Source of the DNA: Roseicyclus persicicus
GTDB lineage: Bacteria > Pseudomonadota > Alphaproteobacteria > Rhodobacterales > Rhodobacteraceae
Direction: 5' to 3'
Length of the DNA: 64,000 nucleotides
Assembly (NCBI RefSeq): GCF_012395815.1
Contig: NZ_JAAZQQ010000003.1
Coordinates: 310,001 to 374,000, forward strand
Within the stretch, counting starts at the first letter, position 1, and each line of letters starts with the position of its first letter. The notes beneath the pieces were generated by a model. That model searched no databases. It was not told the DNA's origin and worked only from the letters and a program-made list of their open reading frames with translations. The position numbers and the translations under genes were made by a program. Of the stretch, positions 26,737 to 35,260 are shown piece after piece.

Positions 26737-27207
26737 TCACGCCCGGTGGTAGGGTCCGCCCGACAGGATGGAGGCCGCGCGGTAGAGCTGTTCGGCCAGC
26801 ATCACCCGCACCAGCATGTGCGGCCAGACCATGCGCCCCAGCGACACCGCCAGCGACGCCTCGGCGCAAAGGTCGGCGGCAAGGCCGTCCGCGCCGCCGA
26901 TGCAGATGGCGAGGTCGCCCTGTCCCGCGTCGCGCTGCGCCGCCAGCCGTGCCGCGAAATCGGGGGAGGTCAGGGTCTCGCCGCGCTCGTCCAGAACCCA
27001 GAGGGCGGCACCCTTCGGCACCGCCCGGCGCAGCAGCTCGGCCTCGGCCGGCTTGCCGCCGCCCTTGCGGTCCTCCACCTCGGTCACACCGCCCGAGGTC
27101 AGCCCCAGCGCGCGGCCGGTGCGGTCGAACCGCGCGAGGTAATCGTCGATCAACTGCTGTTCGGGCCCGCCCCTGAGGCGCCCGACAGCGCAGACGTGGA
27201 CCTTCAT
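26737..27207 (-). CDS. rlmH: 23S rRNA (pseudouridine1915-N3)-methyltransferase RlmH
   Basis: RlmH is a SPOUT-class enzyme that methylates pseudouridine 1915 in helix 69 of 23S rRNA on the assembled ribosome. The 156-residue protein has the typical start MKVHVCAVGRLRGGPEQQLIDDY, the SPOUT knot sequences LWVLDERGETLTS and ICIGGADGL, and the C-terminal MVWPHMLVRVMLAEQLYRA...GGPYHRA with the conserved terminal HR. It begins nine bases after rsfS, the usual pairing of these two ribosome genes. Confidence 0.96.
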   Translation of the reverse strand: MKVHVCAVGRLRGGPEQQLIDDYLARFDRTGRALGLTSGGVTEVEDRKGGGKPAEAELLRRAVPKGAALWVLDERGETLTSPDFAARLAAQRDAGQGDLAICIGGADGLAADLCAEASLAVSLGRMVWPHMLVRVMLAEQLYRAASILSGGPYHRA

Positions 27208-27216
27208 GCCCGGCGC

Positions 27217-27600
27217 TCAGCGCGCGGCGGCGCCGGCCGGCATCCACATCTTCTCGAGCTGGTAGAACTCCCGCACCTCGGGGCGGAAGACATGGACGAT
27301 CACGTCGCCCGCGTCGATCAGCACCCAGTCGCCGGTGTCCTTGCCTTCCATCTTGCAGCTCAGGCGGTAGTCTTCCTTGAGCCGCTCGGCCAGCTTCTCG
27401 GAAATCGCCGCCACCTGGCGCGAGGACCGGCCGGACGCGATCACCATGTAGTCGGCGATCGACGACTTGCCGCGCAGGTCGATCTGCACGATCTCTTCGG
27501 CCTTGTCATCGTCGAGGGAGGCGAGGACGCGTGCCAGCAGCTCCGCGCTGGTGGGGGCGTCCGGTTGGGCCGGCATGGCGGCCCGGGGGGCGGTGGTCAT
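27217..27600 (-). CDS. rsfS: Ribosomal silencing factor RsfS
   Basis: RsfS binds ribosomal protein uL14 and blocks joining of the subunits when nutrients are short. The 127-residue protein has the family core LASLDDDKAEEIVQIDLRGKSSIADYMVIASGRSSRQV, DYRLSCKMEGKDTGDWVLIDAGDVIVHVF and RPEVREFYQLEKMW. I set the start at ATG 27600, giving an Ala/Pro-rich lead of about 20 residues; the frame is open upstream but not family-like. It is directly ahead of rlmH. A candidate promoter lies 80-110 bases upstream. Confidence 0.95.
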   Translation of the reverse strand: MTTAPRAAMPAQPDAPTSAELLARVLASLDDDKAEEIVQIDLRGKSSIADYMVIASGRSSRQVAAISEKLAERLKEDYRLSCKMEGKDTGDWVLIDAGDVIVHVFRPEVREFYQLEKMWMPAGAAAR

Positions 27601-27681
27601 GGCCACCGCGGCGGTCTGTCCGGTCAGGAGCAGGTCCTCCAGTGTTGCGCGCCTGATCCACCCCGGCGCCGGGTCCCTTAT

Positions 27682-27710
27682 AACGTAGCATCGCAGGGCC
27701 CCGATCTCAA
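27682..27710 (-). promoter_or_regulatory. Candidate sigma-70-type promoter for rsfS-rlmH
   Basis: On the minus strand TTGAGA (27710-27705) and TACGTT (27687-27682) are separated by 17 bases. Both hexamers match the alphaproteobacterial housekeeping consensus only in part. The start site would lie about 75 bases upstream of the rsfS ATG. Prediction by eye only. Confidence 0.35.
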
Positions 27711-27837
27711 CCGCCCGCCGCCCGCGGGCCCGGCGGGCAGCCGCGGGACGACGGCCCGATCTATCCACAAGATCCGGTGACGCTTCGCATATCTTGGGGA
27801 TAACAGGCCGGTTTCCGCCATATCCGGTAGGCGAGCG

Positions 27838-27868
27838 TTGACTCGGGCCTGCACCCCGGGGGTAGGAT
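27838..27868 (+). promoter_or_regulatory. Candidate promoter for smc
   Basis: TTGACT (27838-27843) and TAGGAT (27863-27868) are separated by 19 bases, a little longer than optimal. The smc ATG follows 38 bases later with a GAGGAGG ribosome binding site. Prediction by eye only. Confidence 0.35.
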
Positions 27869-27906
27869 GACGCCTCAAAGGCGGATCGCCCCGAGGAGGC
27901 TGGCCC

Positions 27907-30900
27907 ATGCGTTTCACCCGGCTCCGGCTGAACGGCTTCAAGAGCTTCGTGGACCCGACCGACCTGGTGATCCAGGACGGGCTGACCGGCGTGGTCGGCC
28001 CCAACGGCTGCGGCAAGTCCAACCTGCTCGAGGCGCTGCGCTGGGTGATGGGCGAAAACCGCCCCACCGCCATGCGCGGCGACGGGATGGAGGACGTGAT
28101 CTTCGCCGGCGCCGCCACCCGGGGCGCGCGCAACTTCGCCGAGGTCGTCCTGCAGATCGACAACACCGAGCGGCTGGCGCCCGCGGGCTTCAACGACGCC
28201 GACACGCTCGACATCACCCGCCGCATCACCCGCGACGCGGGCTCGGCCTACAAGCTGAACGGCAAGGACGTGCGCGCGCGCGACGTGCAGATGCTGTTCG
28301 CCGATGCCTCGACCGGCGCGCATTCGCCCGCGCTGGTGCGGCAGGGACAGATTTCCGAACTCATCAACGCGCGGCCCAAGGCGCGTCGGCGGGTGCTGGA
28401 AGAGGCCGCGGGGATCTCGGGCCTCTACCAGCGCCGCCATGAAGCCGAGCTGAAGCTGAAGGGGGCCGAGGGCAACCTGACCCGCGTCGACGACGTGCTG
28501 GAACAGCTTGGCGCGCAGCTGGCCACGCTGGCCCGGCAGGCGCGGCAGGCGCAGCGCTACCGCGAGATCGGCGCCGAGCTGCGGCAGGCCGAGGGGCTGC
28601 TTTTGTGGCTGCGCTGGCGCGATGCGCAGGAGGGCGTGGAGCGGGCCGAGGCGGTGCTGCGCGAGGCGCTGGGCGGCGCGGCGCGGGCCGAGGCGGCGGC
28701 GCGGGCGGCCTCCGCGGCGCGCGAGGCGGCCGACGCCGCCCTGCCGCCGCTCCGCGAGGAGGAGGCGATCGCGGGTGCCATCCTGCAGCGGCTTCTGGTC
28801 GAGCGCGACAGCCTCGACGGCGAGATCGCGCGGGCCGAGGCGGCGGTGACGACACTGACCTCCCGGCTCGACCAGCTGACCCGCGACATCGAGCGCGAGG
28901 GCGCGCTGAACGCCGACGCGGGCGACAGCATCGCCCGGCTCGAGGCCGAGCGCGCGGGGCTCACGGCGGAGTCCGAGGGCCACGATGACCGGCTGGCCGC
29001 GGCGCTTGCGGCCGCCGAGGAGGCCGCCGGCGTGCTGCGGGCCCGCGAGAAGGACCTCGCCGAGGCGACGGAGGAGGCCGCGCGCCTGTCCGCCCGGCAC
29101 CAGTCGGCCGAGCGCCGCGTGGCCGAGGCGCAGAAGGCGCGGGCCCGCCATGCCGCCGAGGCCGAGACCGCCGCCCGCAACGCCGAGGAGGCCGCCCTGC
29201 GCCTGTCCGCCGTCACGCGCGACGTGGCCGCGGCCGAGGAGGCGCTTGCCGCCGCCCGCGACCTTGCCGCCCGGGCCGAGGAGACCCTGACCGAGACCGA
29301 GGCCGCCCGCGCCGCCGCGCAATCCGCCGAGGCCGAGGCCCGCGCCGCCCGGTCCGAGGCCGAGGGCCGGGCCGGCACGCTGGAGGCCGAGGTGTCGGCG
29401 CTGAACCGTCTGCTGGAGCGCGAGCGCGGGCAGGGCGACCAGATCCTCGACCGGATCACGGTGGCCAAGGGCTACGAGGCCGCGCTGGGCGCCGCGCTCT
29501 CCGATGACCTCAAGGCGGGCGAGGCGTCCACGCCGGGCACCACCGGCTGGACCGGCCTTACCCCCTACGACGCCGCCGCCCCCCTGCCCGCGGGCGCCCG
29601 CCCCATCGCCGAGGTCGCGCAGGGACCCGCGCTCCTCGCCCGCCGCCTGTCGCAGATCGGGCTGGTGGACCGGGCCGAGGGCGCGCGTCTGCAACCGCTC
29701 CTGCAGCCCGGCCAGCGGCTGGTCAGCCGCGAGGGCGATCTCTGGCGCTGGGACGGCTATGCCGTGGCCGCCGCCGATGCCGTGTCCTCGGCCGCGCGGC
29801 GGCTGGAGCAGGTGAACCGGCTGGCCGAGCTGCGCGCCGAGGCCCACGAGGCCGCCGAGCGGGCCGCCGGCACCCGCGCCGCGCACGAGTCCCTGTCGCG
29901 CCGACTGGCCGATCTGACCGAGGCCGACCGCGCCGCGCGGTCTGCCCGGCGCGACGCCGACACGCGGCTGGCCGAGGCGTCCCGCAGCCTGTCCCGCGCC
30001 GAGGCCGAGCGCAGCGTGCTGGAGGGCAAGCTGGAAACCCTGCAGTCCGCCGCCGCCCGCCACGCCGACGAGGCCCGCGCCGCCGCGACGGAACTGGCCC
30101 GCGCCGAGGGCGCGCGCGCCGAGCTGGAGGATCTGGGCGATGCCCGCGCCCGGCTCGAGGACATCCGCACCACGGTCGAGGCGTCGCGCATGACCATGCT
30201 GGCGCGTCGCACCGCCCATGACGAGCTGAAGCGCGAGGGCGAGCGCCGCGTGGCGCGGATCGGCCGGATCGGCGACGAGATCGCGGGCTGGCAGACGCGG
30301 CTGGACAGCGCCGCCACCCGTCTGGCCGAGCTGGAGGCCCGTCTGGGCGAGACCGAGCCGCAGCTGGCCGAGGCACGCGCCCTGCCCGGCACGCTGGCGG
30401 CGAAACGCGCCGGGCTGGCCGAGACGATCGCCACCGCCGAGGCGCGCAAGGCCGCCGCCGCCGACGCGCTGTCGGGGGCCGAGGGCGCATTGCGCAACGC
30501 GACCGTCGCCGAGCGGGACGCCGAGCGCGCCGCCTCCGAGGCCCGCGAGGCGCGCGCCGCCGCCGAGGCCCGCCGCGACGCCGCCCGCGAGGGGGTGGAG
30601 GCCGCCGCGCAACGCATCGCCGAGGAGCTGGAGACGACGCCGCCCGCGCTCCGCGAGAGCCTGGGCGACCTGCCCGAGCCCGCGCCGCCGTCGGACCGGA
30701 TCGAGGCCGAGGTGCATCGCCTCCGCCGCCAGCGCGATGCGCTGGGCGCCGTCAACCTGCGCGCCGAGGAGGACGCCCGCGAGGTGCAGGCCGAGCACGA
30801 CCTGTTGTCGACCGAGAAGGCCGACCTCGAACAGGCCATCGCCAAGCTGCGCTCGGGCATCGCCAGCCTGAACCGCGAGGGGCGCGAGCGGCTGCTCAAG

Positions 30901-31362
30901 GCTTTCGACGAGGTGAACGCGAATTTCGCCAAGCTGTTCACCCACCTCTTCGGCGGCGGCGAGGCGCGGCTGGTGCTGGTGGAATCGGACGACCCGCTGG
31001 AGGCGGGGCTGGAGATCCTGTGCCAGCCGCCCGGCAAGAAGCTGTCGACGCTGTCGCTGCTGTCGGGCGGCGAGCAGACGCTGACGGCGCTGGCGCTGAT
31101 CTTTGCCGTGTTCCTGGCGAACCCGGCCCCGATCTGCGTGCTCGACGAGGTCGACGCGCCGCTCGACGACGCCAACGTGACGCGGTTCTGCGACCTTCTG
31201 GACGAGATGACCCGCCGCACCGACACGCGCTTCCTGATCATCACCCACCACGCGGTGACGATGGCCCGGATGGACCGCCTGTTCGGCGTCACCATGGTGG
31301 AACAGGGCGTGTCGCAGCTGGTGTCGGTCGACCTGCGCAAGGCCGAGCAGATGGTGGCCTGA
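27907..31362 (+). CDS. smc: Chromosome segregation ATPase Smc
   Basis: Smc forms the core of condensin with ScpA and ScpB and compacts and separates the replicated chromosome. The 1151-residue protein has the N-terminal ATPase half MRFTRLRLNGFKSFVDPT with Walker A GPNGCGKSN (31-39), two very long Ala/Glu/Arg-rich coiled-coil arms (about 170-510 and 640-960), a hinge (about 515-630), and the C-terminal half with signature LSGGEQTLTAL (from residue 1053) and Walker B ICVLDEVDAPLDDANV (DEVD at 1080). Length is typical. The ATG follows CGAGGAGGCTGGCCC. It appears monocistronic apart from a very small gene downstream. Confidence 0.96.
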   Translation: MRFTRLRLNGFKSFVDPTDLVIQDGLTGVVGPNGCGKSNLLEALRWVMGENRPTAMRGDGMEDVIFAGAATRGARNFAEVVLQIDNTERLAPAGFNDADTLDITRRITRDAGSAYKLNGKDVRARDVQMLFADASTGAHSPALVRQGQISELINARPKARRRVLEEAAGISGLYQRRHEAELKLKGAEGNLTRVDDVLEQLGAQLATLARQARQAQRYREIGAELRQAEGLLLWLRWRDAQEGVERAEAVLREALGGAARAEAAARAASAAREAADAALPPLREEEAIAGAILQRLLVERDSLDGEIARAEAAVTTLTSRLDQLTRDIEREGALNADAGDSIARLEAERAGLTAESEGHDDRLAAALAAAEEAAGVLRAREKDLAEATEEAARLSARHQSAERRVAEAQKARARHAAEAETAARNAEEAALRLSAVTRDVAAAEEALAAARDLAARAEETLTETEAARAAAQSAEAEARAARSEAEGRAGTLEAEVSALNRLLERERGQGDQILDRITVAKGYEAALGAALSDDLKAGEASTPGTTGWTGLTPYDAAAPLPAGARPIAEVAQGPALLARRLSQIGLVDRAEGARLQPLLQPGQRLVSREGDLWRWDGYAVAAADAVSSAARRLEQVNRLAELRAEAHEAAERAAGTRAAHESLSRRLADLTEADRAARSARRDADTRLAEASRSLSRAEAERSVLEGKLETLQSAAARHADEARAAATELARAEGARAELEDLGDARARLEDIRTTVEASRMTMLARRTAHDELKREGERRVARIGRIGDEIAGWQTRLDSAATRLAELEARLGETEPQLAEARALPGTLAAKRAGLAETIATAEARKAAAADALSGAEGALRNATVAERDAERAASEAREARAAAEARRDAAREGVEAAAQRIAEELETTPPALRESLGDLPEPAPPSDRIEAEVHRLRRQRDALGAVNLRAEEDAREVQAEHDLLSTEKADLEQAIAKLRSGIASLNREGRERLLKAFDEVNANFAKLFTHLFGGGEARLVLVESDDPLEAGLEILCQPPGKKLSTLSLLSGGEQTLTALALIFAVFLANPAPICVLDEVDAPLDDANVTRFCDLLDEMTRRTDTRFLIITHHAVTMARMDRLFGVTMVEQGVSQLVSVDLRKAEQMVA

Positions 31363-31444
31363 GCGCAGGGTTAACGGCCTGTTGACCAAGGGAGCCTAGC
31401 GTCCCTCCTGCCGCGACCCTTCGCGGTGATTGGAGGTGAGATGC

Positions 31445-31534
31445 TTGAGACAAGAACAGTACCGCAGGTGGATGGTGCTGCTGACGGCGGGAACGCTGGC
31501 GGTGGCCTTCGCCCGCCTCCTGATCGGGCACTAG
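31445..31534 (+). CDS. Possible 29-residue single-helix membrane peptide (TTG start)
   Basis: Starting from TTG 31445 the frame encodes MRQEQYRRWMVLLTAGTL followed by AVAFARLLIGH and a TAG stop. It has a short polar and basic head, then about 17 hydrophobic residues, the layout of a small inner-membrane peptide. A strong ribosome site GGAGGTGA (31432-31439) is spaced eight bases from the TTG, better than the four bases to the overlapping ATG 31441, whose frame gives a Gly/Pro-rich 32-residue peptide. No homologue can be checked here. It lies between smc and a strong hairpin. Confidence 0.4.
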   Translation: MRQEQYRRWMVLLTAGTLAVAFARLLIGH

Positions 31535-31547
31535 CCTGAAAAGGAAA

Positions 31548-31577
31548 GGCCCCACGAAGGCGCAACTTCGTGGGGCC
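31548..31577. terminator. Strong hairpin terminator between convergent transcripts
   Basis: A perfect 12-base-pair stem (GGCCCCACGAAG / CTTCGTGGGGCC) with a six-base loop. On the minus strand it is followed by TTTCCTTTTC, a good U-tract, so it should end the lytic transglycosylase transcript. On the plus strand only AACTTT follows, so termination of the smc side is weaker. A second tiny hairpin (AGTCC-TTGA-GGACT, 31588-31601) adjoins it. Confidence 0.8.
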
Positions 31578-31663
31578 AACTTTGGTGAGTCCTTGAGGAC
31601 TGACAGTTACCGCAGGCCCAGCCTATACCCGAAATCCTGCCAAAAAGTAAAGATTCGCGTCCC

Positions 31664-32845
31664 TCACAGCGCGTTCAGCAGCGCCCGCGTGGGCCAGGCA
31701 TCCGCGGGCAGACCCAGCCGCCGCTGCTCCTCCCGCACCGCCGCCCGCGTGCCCGCGCCGAGGATGCCGTCGATCCGGCCGACGTCGTAGCCGCGGGCCT
31801 GCAGGCGCCGTTGCAACTCGCGCATCTCGTCGCCCGACAGGCCGGGCTCGGGGTTGCGGGCGTCGAAGACCGGCGCGCCCTCCAGCCGGGTGGCGAAATA
31901 GGCGGCGGTCAGGACGTAGGTGAAGCTCTGGTTCCACTCGAACAGCACGTTGAAGTTCGGATAGGCGAGGAAGGCCGGCCCGTTGCGCCCCTCGGGCAGC
32001 ACGACCGACGCCTGCGCGCCCGGCATCGGCAGCGCGCCGCCCGCCCGCGCGCGGACGCCGGCGGCTTCCCACTCGGACACGCGGCGCGAGGTGTGGATGC
32101 CGGTCTGGTACCAGTCGAGGTCGCCCGGCACGGTGATCTCGACCAGCCACGGCTCGTTCGGCCGCCAGCCCAGCGACGACAGGATGTTCGCGCCCGACAT
32201 CAGCGCGTCGGGGGCCGAGGTCTGCAGGTAGACATGCCCGTCTCCGTCGCCGTCGATGCCGTGGTTCACGATGTCCTCGGGCAGCATCTGCACCATGCCG
32301 ATCTCGCCCGCCCAGGCGCCCTGCGTGTTCACCGGGTCGAAGTCGCCGTGGGTGTAGAGCTCCAGCGCGGCGAAGATCTCGGGGCGGAAAAGCTCGGGGC
32401 GGCGGCAGTCATGGGCGAGCGTCACCAGCGAATCCAGCGTGTTGTAGTCGCCCTGGAAGGCGCCGTAGTCGGTCTCGAAGGCCCAGAAGGACAGCAGGAT
32501 CCCGCGGTTCACGCCAAAGCGGCGCTCGATCTCGTTGAACACCGCCGCCTGCCGCTCGGCGTTGCGGCGGCCGTTGTCGATGCGGTTCTGGGAGATCAGG
32601 CGGCGCGAGAACTCGGTGAAGGGCACGGTGAAGATGCCCTGCCGCCGGTCGGCATCCAGCGCGCGCTGGTAGAAATTCGCGTGGCGGAAGAAGCCGTCGA
32701 TCGCCTCCTGGCTGAAGCCGCGCTGGGCGGCCTCGGCGCGCAGCCCCTGCACGAACTGGCCGAAATCGCCGCCGCACTGCTGGGCGCTGGCGGCGCCGGT
32801 GGAAATCCCGAGGGCGAGGCACCCGGCCGTCACGAAACGCATCAT
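31664..32845 (-). CDS. Lytic murein transglycosylase, MltB type, with peptidoglycan-binding domain
   Basis: A 393-residue periplasmic enzyme that cleaves the MurNAc-GlcNAc bond with 1,6-anhydro formation. A signal peptide is at 1-21 (ends ASAQ). The SLT-2/MltB catalytic domain spans about 27-320 with the catalytic Glu in SFWAFETDYGAF (Glu124) and the later WAGEIGMVQMLPEDI. The C-terminal 60 residues (LSGDEMRELQRRLQARGYDVGRIDGILGAGTRAAV) are a PG_binding_1 domain. Convergent with smc across a strong terminator. A second, differently built member of this family lies at 48561. Confidence 0.93.
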   Translation of the reverse strand: MMRFVTAGCLALGISTGAASAQQCGGDFGQFVQGLRAEAAQRGFSQEAIDGFFRHANFYQRALDADRRQGIFTVPFTEFSRRLISQNRIDNGRRNAERQAAVFNEIERRFGVNRGILLSFWAFETDYGAFQGDYNTLDSLVTLAHDCRRPELFRPEIFAALELYTHGDFDPVNTQGAWAGEIGMVQMLPEDIVNHGIDGDGDGHVYLQTSAPDALMSGANILSSLGWRPNEPWLVEITVPGDLDWYQTGIHTSRRVSEWEAAGVRARAGGALPMPGAQASVVLPEGRNGPAFLAYPNFNVLFEWNQSFTYVLTAAYFATRLEGAPVFDARNPEPGLSGDEMRELQRRLQARGYDVGRIDGILGAGTRAAVREEQRRLGLPADAWPTRALLNAL

Positions 32846-32946
32846 CTGGAAAAGCCCTGTTGGTTCCCTTTAGGGGGCCAGACTAACAAGGCTGTGCAAT
32901 CCCGCAAGCTCGGCGGACGGTGGGGAAACCCCGCGCCTGACCGGCC

Positions 32947-33939
32947 TCAGGCCGTCTTGAGACGCTCGCGCCCGTGCGGTTCGGTCCAGTCGATGACCGG
33001 GTTGATCGGGATGATCCGGTGCGGATTGATGCTGTCGTGGCTGTAGTGGTAGTGCCGCACGATGTGGTCCAGGTGCACCGTGTCGGCGACGCCGGCCCAC
33101 TGGTACAGCTCGCGCGCATAGGCCCAGAGGTTGGGATAGTCGATCAGCCGCCGCCGGTTGCACTTGAAGTGCAGGTGGTAGACCGCGTCGAAGCGCACCA
33201 GCGTGGTGAACAGGCGCCAGTCGGCTTCGGTCACGCGGTCGCCGGCGAGGTAGCGGTTGGTCGACAGGATGTCTTCGACCCAGTCGAGCGCGTCGAACAG
33301 CGCGTGGACGGCTTCGTCATAGGCGGCCTGCGTGATGGCGAAGCCGGATTTGTAGACGCCGTTGTTGATCTCGTCGTAGACGCGGGCGTTGATGGCGTCG
33401 ATGCGGTCCCGCAGGGGCTCGGGGTAGTAATCGTCTGTGTTGCCGGTGATGCCGTTGAAGGACGTGTTGAACATCCGGATGATCTCGGAGCTTTCGTTGG
33501 ACACGATCGTCTCGCGCTCCTTGTCCCACAGGATCGGCACGGTGACCCGTGTCGTCGCGCCGGGCTGCGCCTTGAGGTAGATGTCGCGCGCGAAGGGCAG
33601 GCCGTAGAGCCGGTCGCCGGTGGCCCCGTCGAAATCGGTGTCGAAGGTCCAGCCCTCGCCCAGCATGTCGGGATGCACGACCGACACGTCGATGTGATCC
33701 GTGAGCCCCTTCAGCGCGCGGAAGATCATCGTGCGGTTGGCCCAGGGGCAGGCATGGCTGACATAGAGGTGATAGCGGCCGCTTTCGGCCCTGAAGCCTC
33801 CCTCGCCCGTCGGACCGGCGCTGCCGTCCGGGGTGATCCAGTTGCGGAACTGCGACTCGGCGCGCTTGAAGGCCCCGTTCGACATCTCGTCGGGTTCATA
33901 CCAGCGGTCGTGCCACTCGCCGTCGATCAGCAGGCCCAT
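32947..33939 (-). CDS. Glutathionyl-hydroquinone reductase (YqjG/ECM4-type glutathione transferase)
   Basis: A 330-residue glutathione S-transferase of the Xi class, which removes glutathione from glutathionyl-hydroquinones. The catalytic Cys is Cys64 in VSHACPWANR, the family signature. Other landmarks are FDTDFDGATGDRLYGLPF, VTVPILWDKERETIVSNESSEIIRM, FAITQAAYDEAVHALFDALDWVE, LFTTLVRFDAVYHLHFKCNRRRL and NPHRIIPINP. Start ATG 33939 is preceded by GGAGGG. Frames extending upstream are not family-like. It probably helps recycle quinones after conjugation; the physiological substrate is not known. Confidence 0.93.
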   Translation of the reverse strand: MGLLIDGEWHDRWYEPDEMSNGAFKRAESQFRNWITPDGSAGPTGEGGFRAESGRYHLYVSHACPWANRTMIFRALKGLTDHIDVSVVHPDMLGEGWTFDTDFDGATGDRLYGLPFARDIYLKAQPGATTRVTVPILWDKERETIVSNESSEIIRMFNTSFNGITGNTDDYYPEPLRDRIDAINARVYDEINNGVYKSGFAITQAAYDEAVHALFDALDWVEDILSTNRYLAGDRVTEADWRLFTTLVRFDAVYHLHFKCNRRRLIDYPNLWAYARELYQWAGVADTVHLDHIVRHYHYSHDSINPHRIIPINPVIDWTEPHGRERLKTA

Positions 33940-34037
33940 GTTGCACCCTCCATGTTCATTCCCTCCATAGCTATGGGATCGGCGGCGGTGACTTAACCGG
34001 TCTGACCGCAGGGCCGCCCCCGCAGGAGCGCACAGGT

Positions 34038-34586
34038 TCAACCCGTGGCCCGCTGCCGGGCGCGGAAGGTCTCGACCTTGGCGCGGTTGCCGCAGCGCGC
34101 CATGGAGCACCAGCGCCGTCCCTGCCCGCGCCCGTGGTCGAGGAACAGGTGGGTGCAGCGCCGGCATTCCCTCAGCCGGTCGAGGTCGGGGCGTCGGAGC
34201 AGGTCGAACAGCGCCAGCGCCAGCCGGTCGTGGATGCCGCCGAGCGGGCCGGGCGCGATCTCCATGCCGCCGGGCCGCAGGGCGAACGCCGCGTCCTGCA
34301 GGGCCGATTTCGTCGCTGCCTCGAGGCTCAGCGCCTCCTCCCGGCCGGGCCGGCGCCCTGCGGCCAGCGCCGAAAGCACCGCGTAGGCCACCTCGCGCAG
34401 CCCGATCAGCGCGGCGGTCTGCCCCGCCCCCGGCGCCGGCGTCCCGCGCGGCACAAGCCCCGCCGCCACCAGCATCGCGACCAGCCCCGCGCCATCGGCA
34501 AAGGCGTTCTGGCGACGGGTCTTGCCGTCATCCGTCACGCTGTTGACGAAGCGCAGGATCGGCGGGTCGGGGTCTGCGGGGGCCAT
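34038..34586 (-). CDS. ABATE/CGNR zinc-finger domain protein
   Basis: A 182-residue protein with the ABATE-type N-terminus (LRFVNSVTD...) and a C-terminal CGNR zinc finger: CRRCTHLFLDHGRGQGRRWC followed by SMARCGNRAKVETFRARQR. CGNR proteins are regarded as putative transcriptional or stress regulators; DNA binding has been proposed from the finger. The four zinc-binding Cys are all present. Promoter and target cannot be read from the context. It is divergent from the next plus-strand gene. Confidence 0.87.
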   Translation of the reverse strand: MAPADPDPPILRFVNSVTDDGKTRRQNAFADGAGLVAMLVAAGLVPRGTPAPGAGQTAALIGLREVAYAVLSALAAGRRPGREEALSLEAATKSALQDAAFALRPGGMEIAPGPLGGIHDRLALALFDLLRRPDLDRLRECRRCTHLFLDHGRGQGRRWCSMARCGNRAKVETFRARQRATG

Positions 34587-34707
34587 GCGGGCGTGCCTCG
34601 GGCAGCGTGTGTAACCACCAACATGCCTGTTTCCGGTTCATCCGTCCAGCGCGGGTCCGCCCCTGTGGCCGCGCCGCGACGGATGCAGGTGCAGCATATT
34701 CAAATCA

Positions 34708-34741
34708 TTGACCGAATCTCCGTTAGGTCCATTTATCCACA
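34708..34741 (+). promoter_or_regulatory. Candidate promoter overlapping a perfect DnaA box
   Basis: TTGACC (34708-34713) and ATTTAT (34731-34736) are separated by 17 bases, a good housekeeping promoter layout for the gene at 34767. The -10 overlaps TTATCCACA (34733-34741), which is identical to the DnaA box consensus. DnaA could repress or time this promoter; that is inference from one site. Confidence 0.45.
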
Positions 34742-34766
34742 TCAGGAGCCCATGGAGGACCCCGCG

Positions 34767-35117
34767 ATGTCGAGCTTCCTGCCCCAGTCGGTCCGTGACG
34801 AGCTGGCCGCCGCGCAAAAGACCGCCCGCCGCCGCCGCGCGACGCGGGTGGTGCATGTGGGCGACGAGGCCTACCCGATCCTCGAGATGAGCGACCGCGG
34901 TTTTTCCGTCGATGCCGAGGACGCGCCGCGGCTGCGCGGGCTGATCGACATCTACGACGGGCCCCGGCACCTGTATCAGGCGCTGATCGTGGCCTCGGAA
35001 CAGGCGGGTGACGTGATGCGCTACGAGTTCAAGCGCAACACGGCCGCCCATGCGCAGGCCCCGGTTGACTTTGAGGTGCCCGAGGGGCGGCCGGCGGGCT
35101 TCCTGCCGCCTGCCTGA
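34767..35117 (+). CDS. Hypothetical protein of a Rhodobacterales-type family (116 aa)
   Basis: A 116-residue cytoplasmic protein (MSSFLPQSVRDELAAAQKTARRRRATRVVHVGDEAYPILEMS). The middle LRGLIDIYDGPRHLYQALIVASEQAGDVMRYEFKR is a pattern I recall from many Rhodobacterales proteins of unknown function; the fold may be PilZ-like because of the RRRRATRV start and the short beta pattern, but I am not sure. I chose ATG 34767 because GGAGG lies six to seven bases upstream; the ATG at 34752 contains that site. It has a good promoter with a DnaA box at its -10. Confidence 0.7.
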   Translation: MSSFLPQSVRDELAAAQKTARRRRATRVVHVGDEAYPILEMSDRGFSVDAEDAPRLRGLIDIYDGPRHLYQALIVASEQAGDVMRYEFKRNTAAHAQAPVDFEVPEGRPAGFLPPA

Positions 35118-35260
35118 CCGGCGCGCGATTTTCGCGCAAGTGGGCGATCTGCTGCACGAATCTCCGACATGCCCCGCCGGATCGCGCGAAACTTGCGACC
35201 TCCCTGCGGCGATGGCGCGGTATCCTTCGCGGGTCGAATCCCGAAGCCGGAGTGCCCGCC

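Larger units (their letters stand above)
27601..27906. other. 306-base divergent intergenic region between rsfS and smc
   Basis: No convincing gene is present. It contains a candidate promoter in each direction, a DnaA-box-like CTATCCACA (27761-27769, one mismatch) and a weaker GGGGATAAC (27796-27804). Two sites with mismatches are too few to suggest an origin. GC-rich inverted sequences (CCGGCGCCGG near 27663) are also present. Confidence 0.4.

Noticed and set aside
27761-27804. Two DnaA-box-like sequences between rsfS and smc, as a possible replication origin
   Set aside because: Both have mismatches, there is no AT-rich unwinding element, and no dnaA, dnaN or parAB nearby.
27217-31389. 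A 1390-residue minus-strand frame covering smc
   Set aside because: Only the final 127 residues are RsfS; the long Gly/Leu/Ala-rich part is antisense of smc.
35227-35246. TTCGCGGGTCGAATCCCGAA resembling a tRNA T-arm
   Set aside because: The loop is short by one base and there is no acceptor stem, anticodon arm or D-arm around it.
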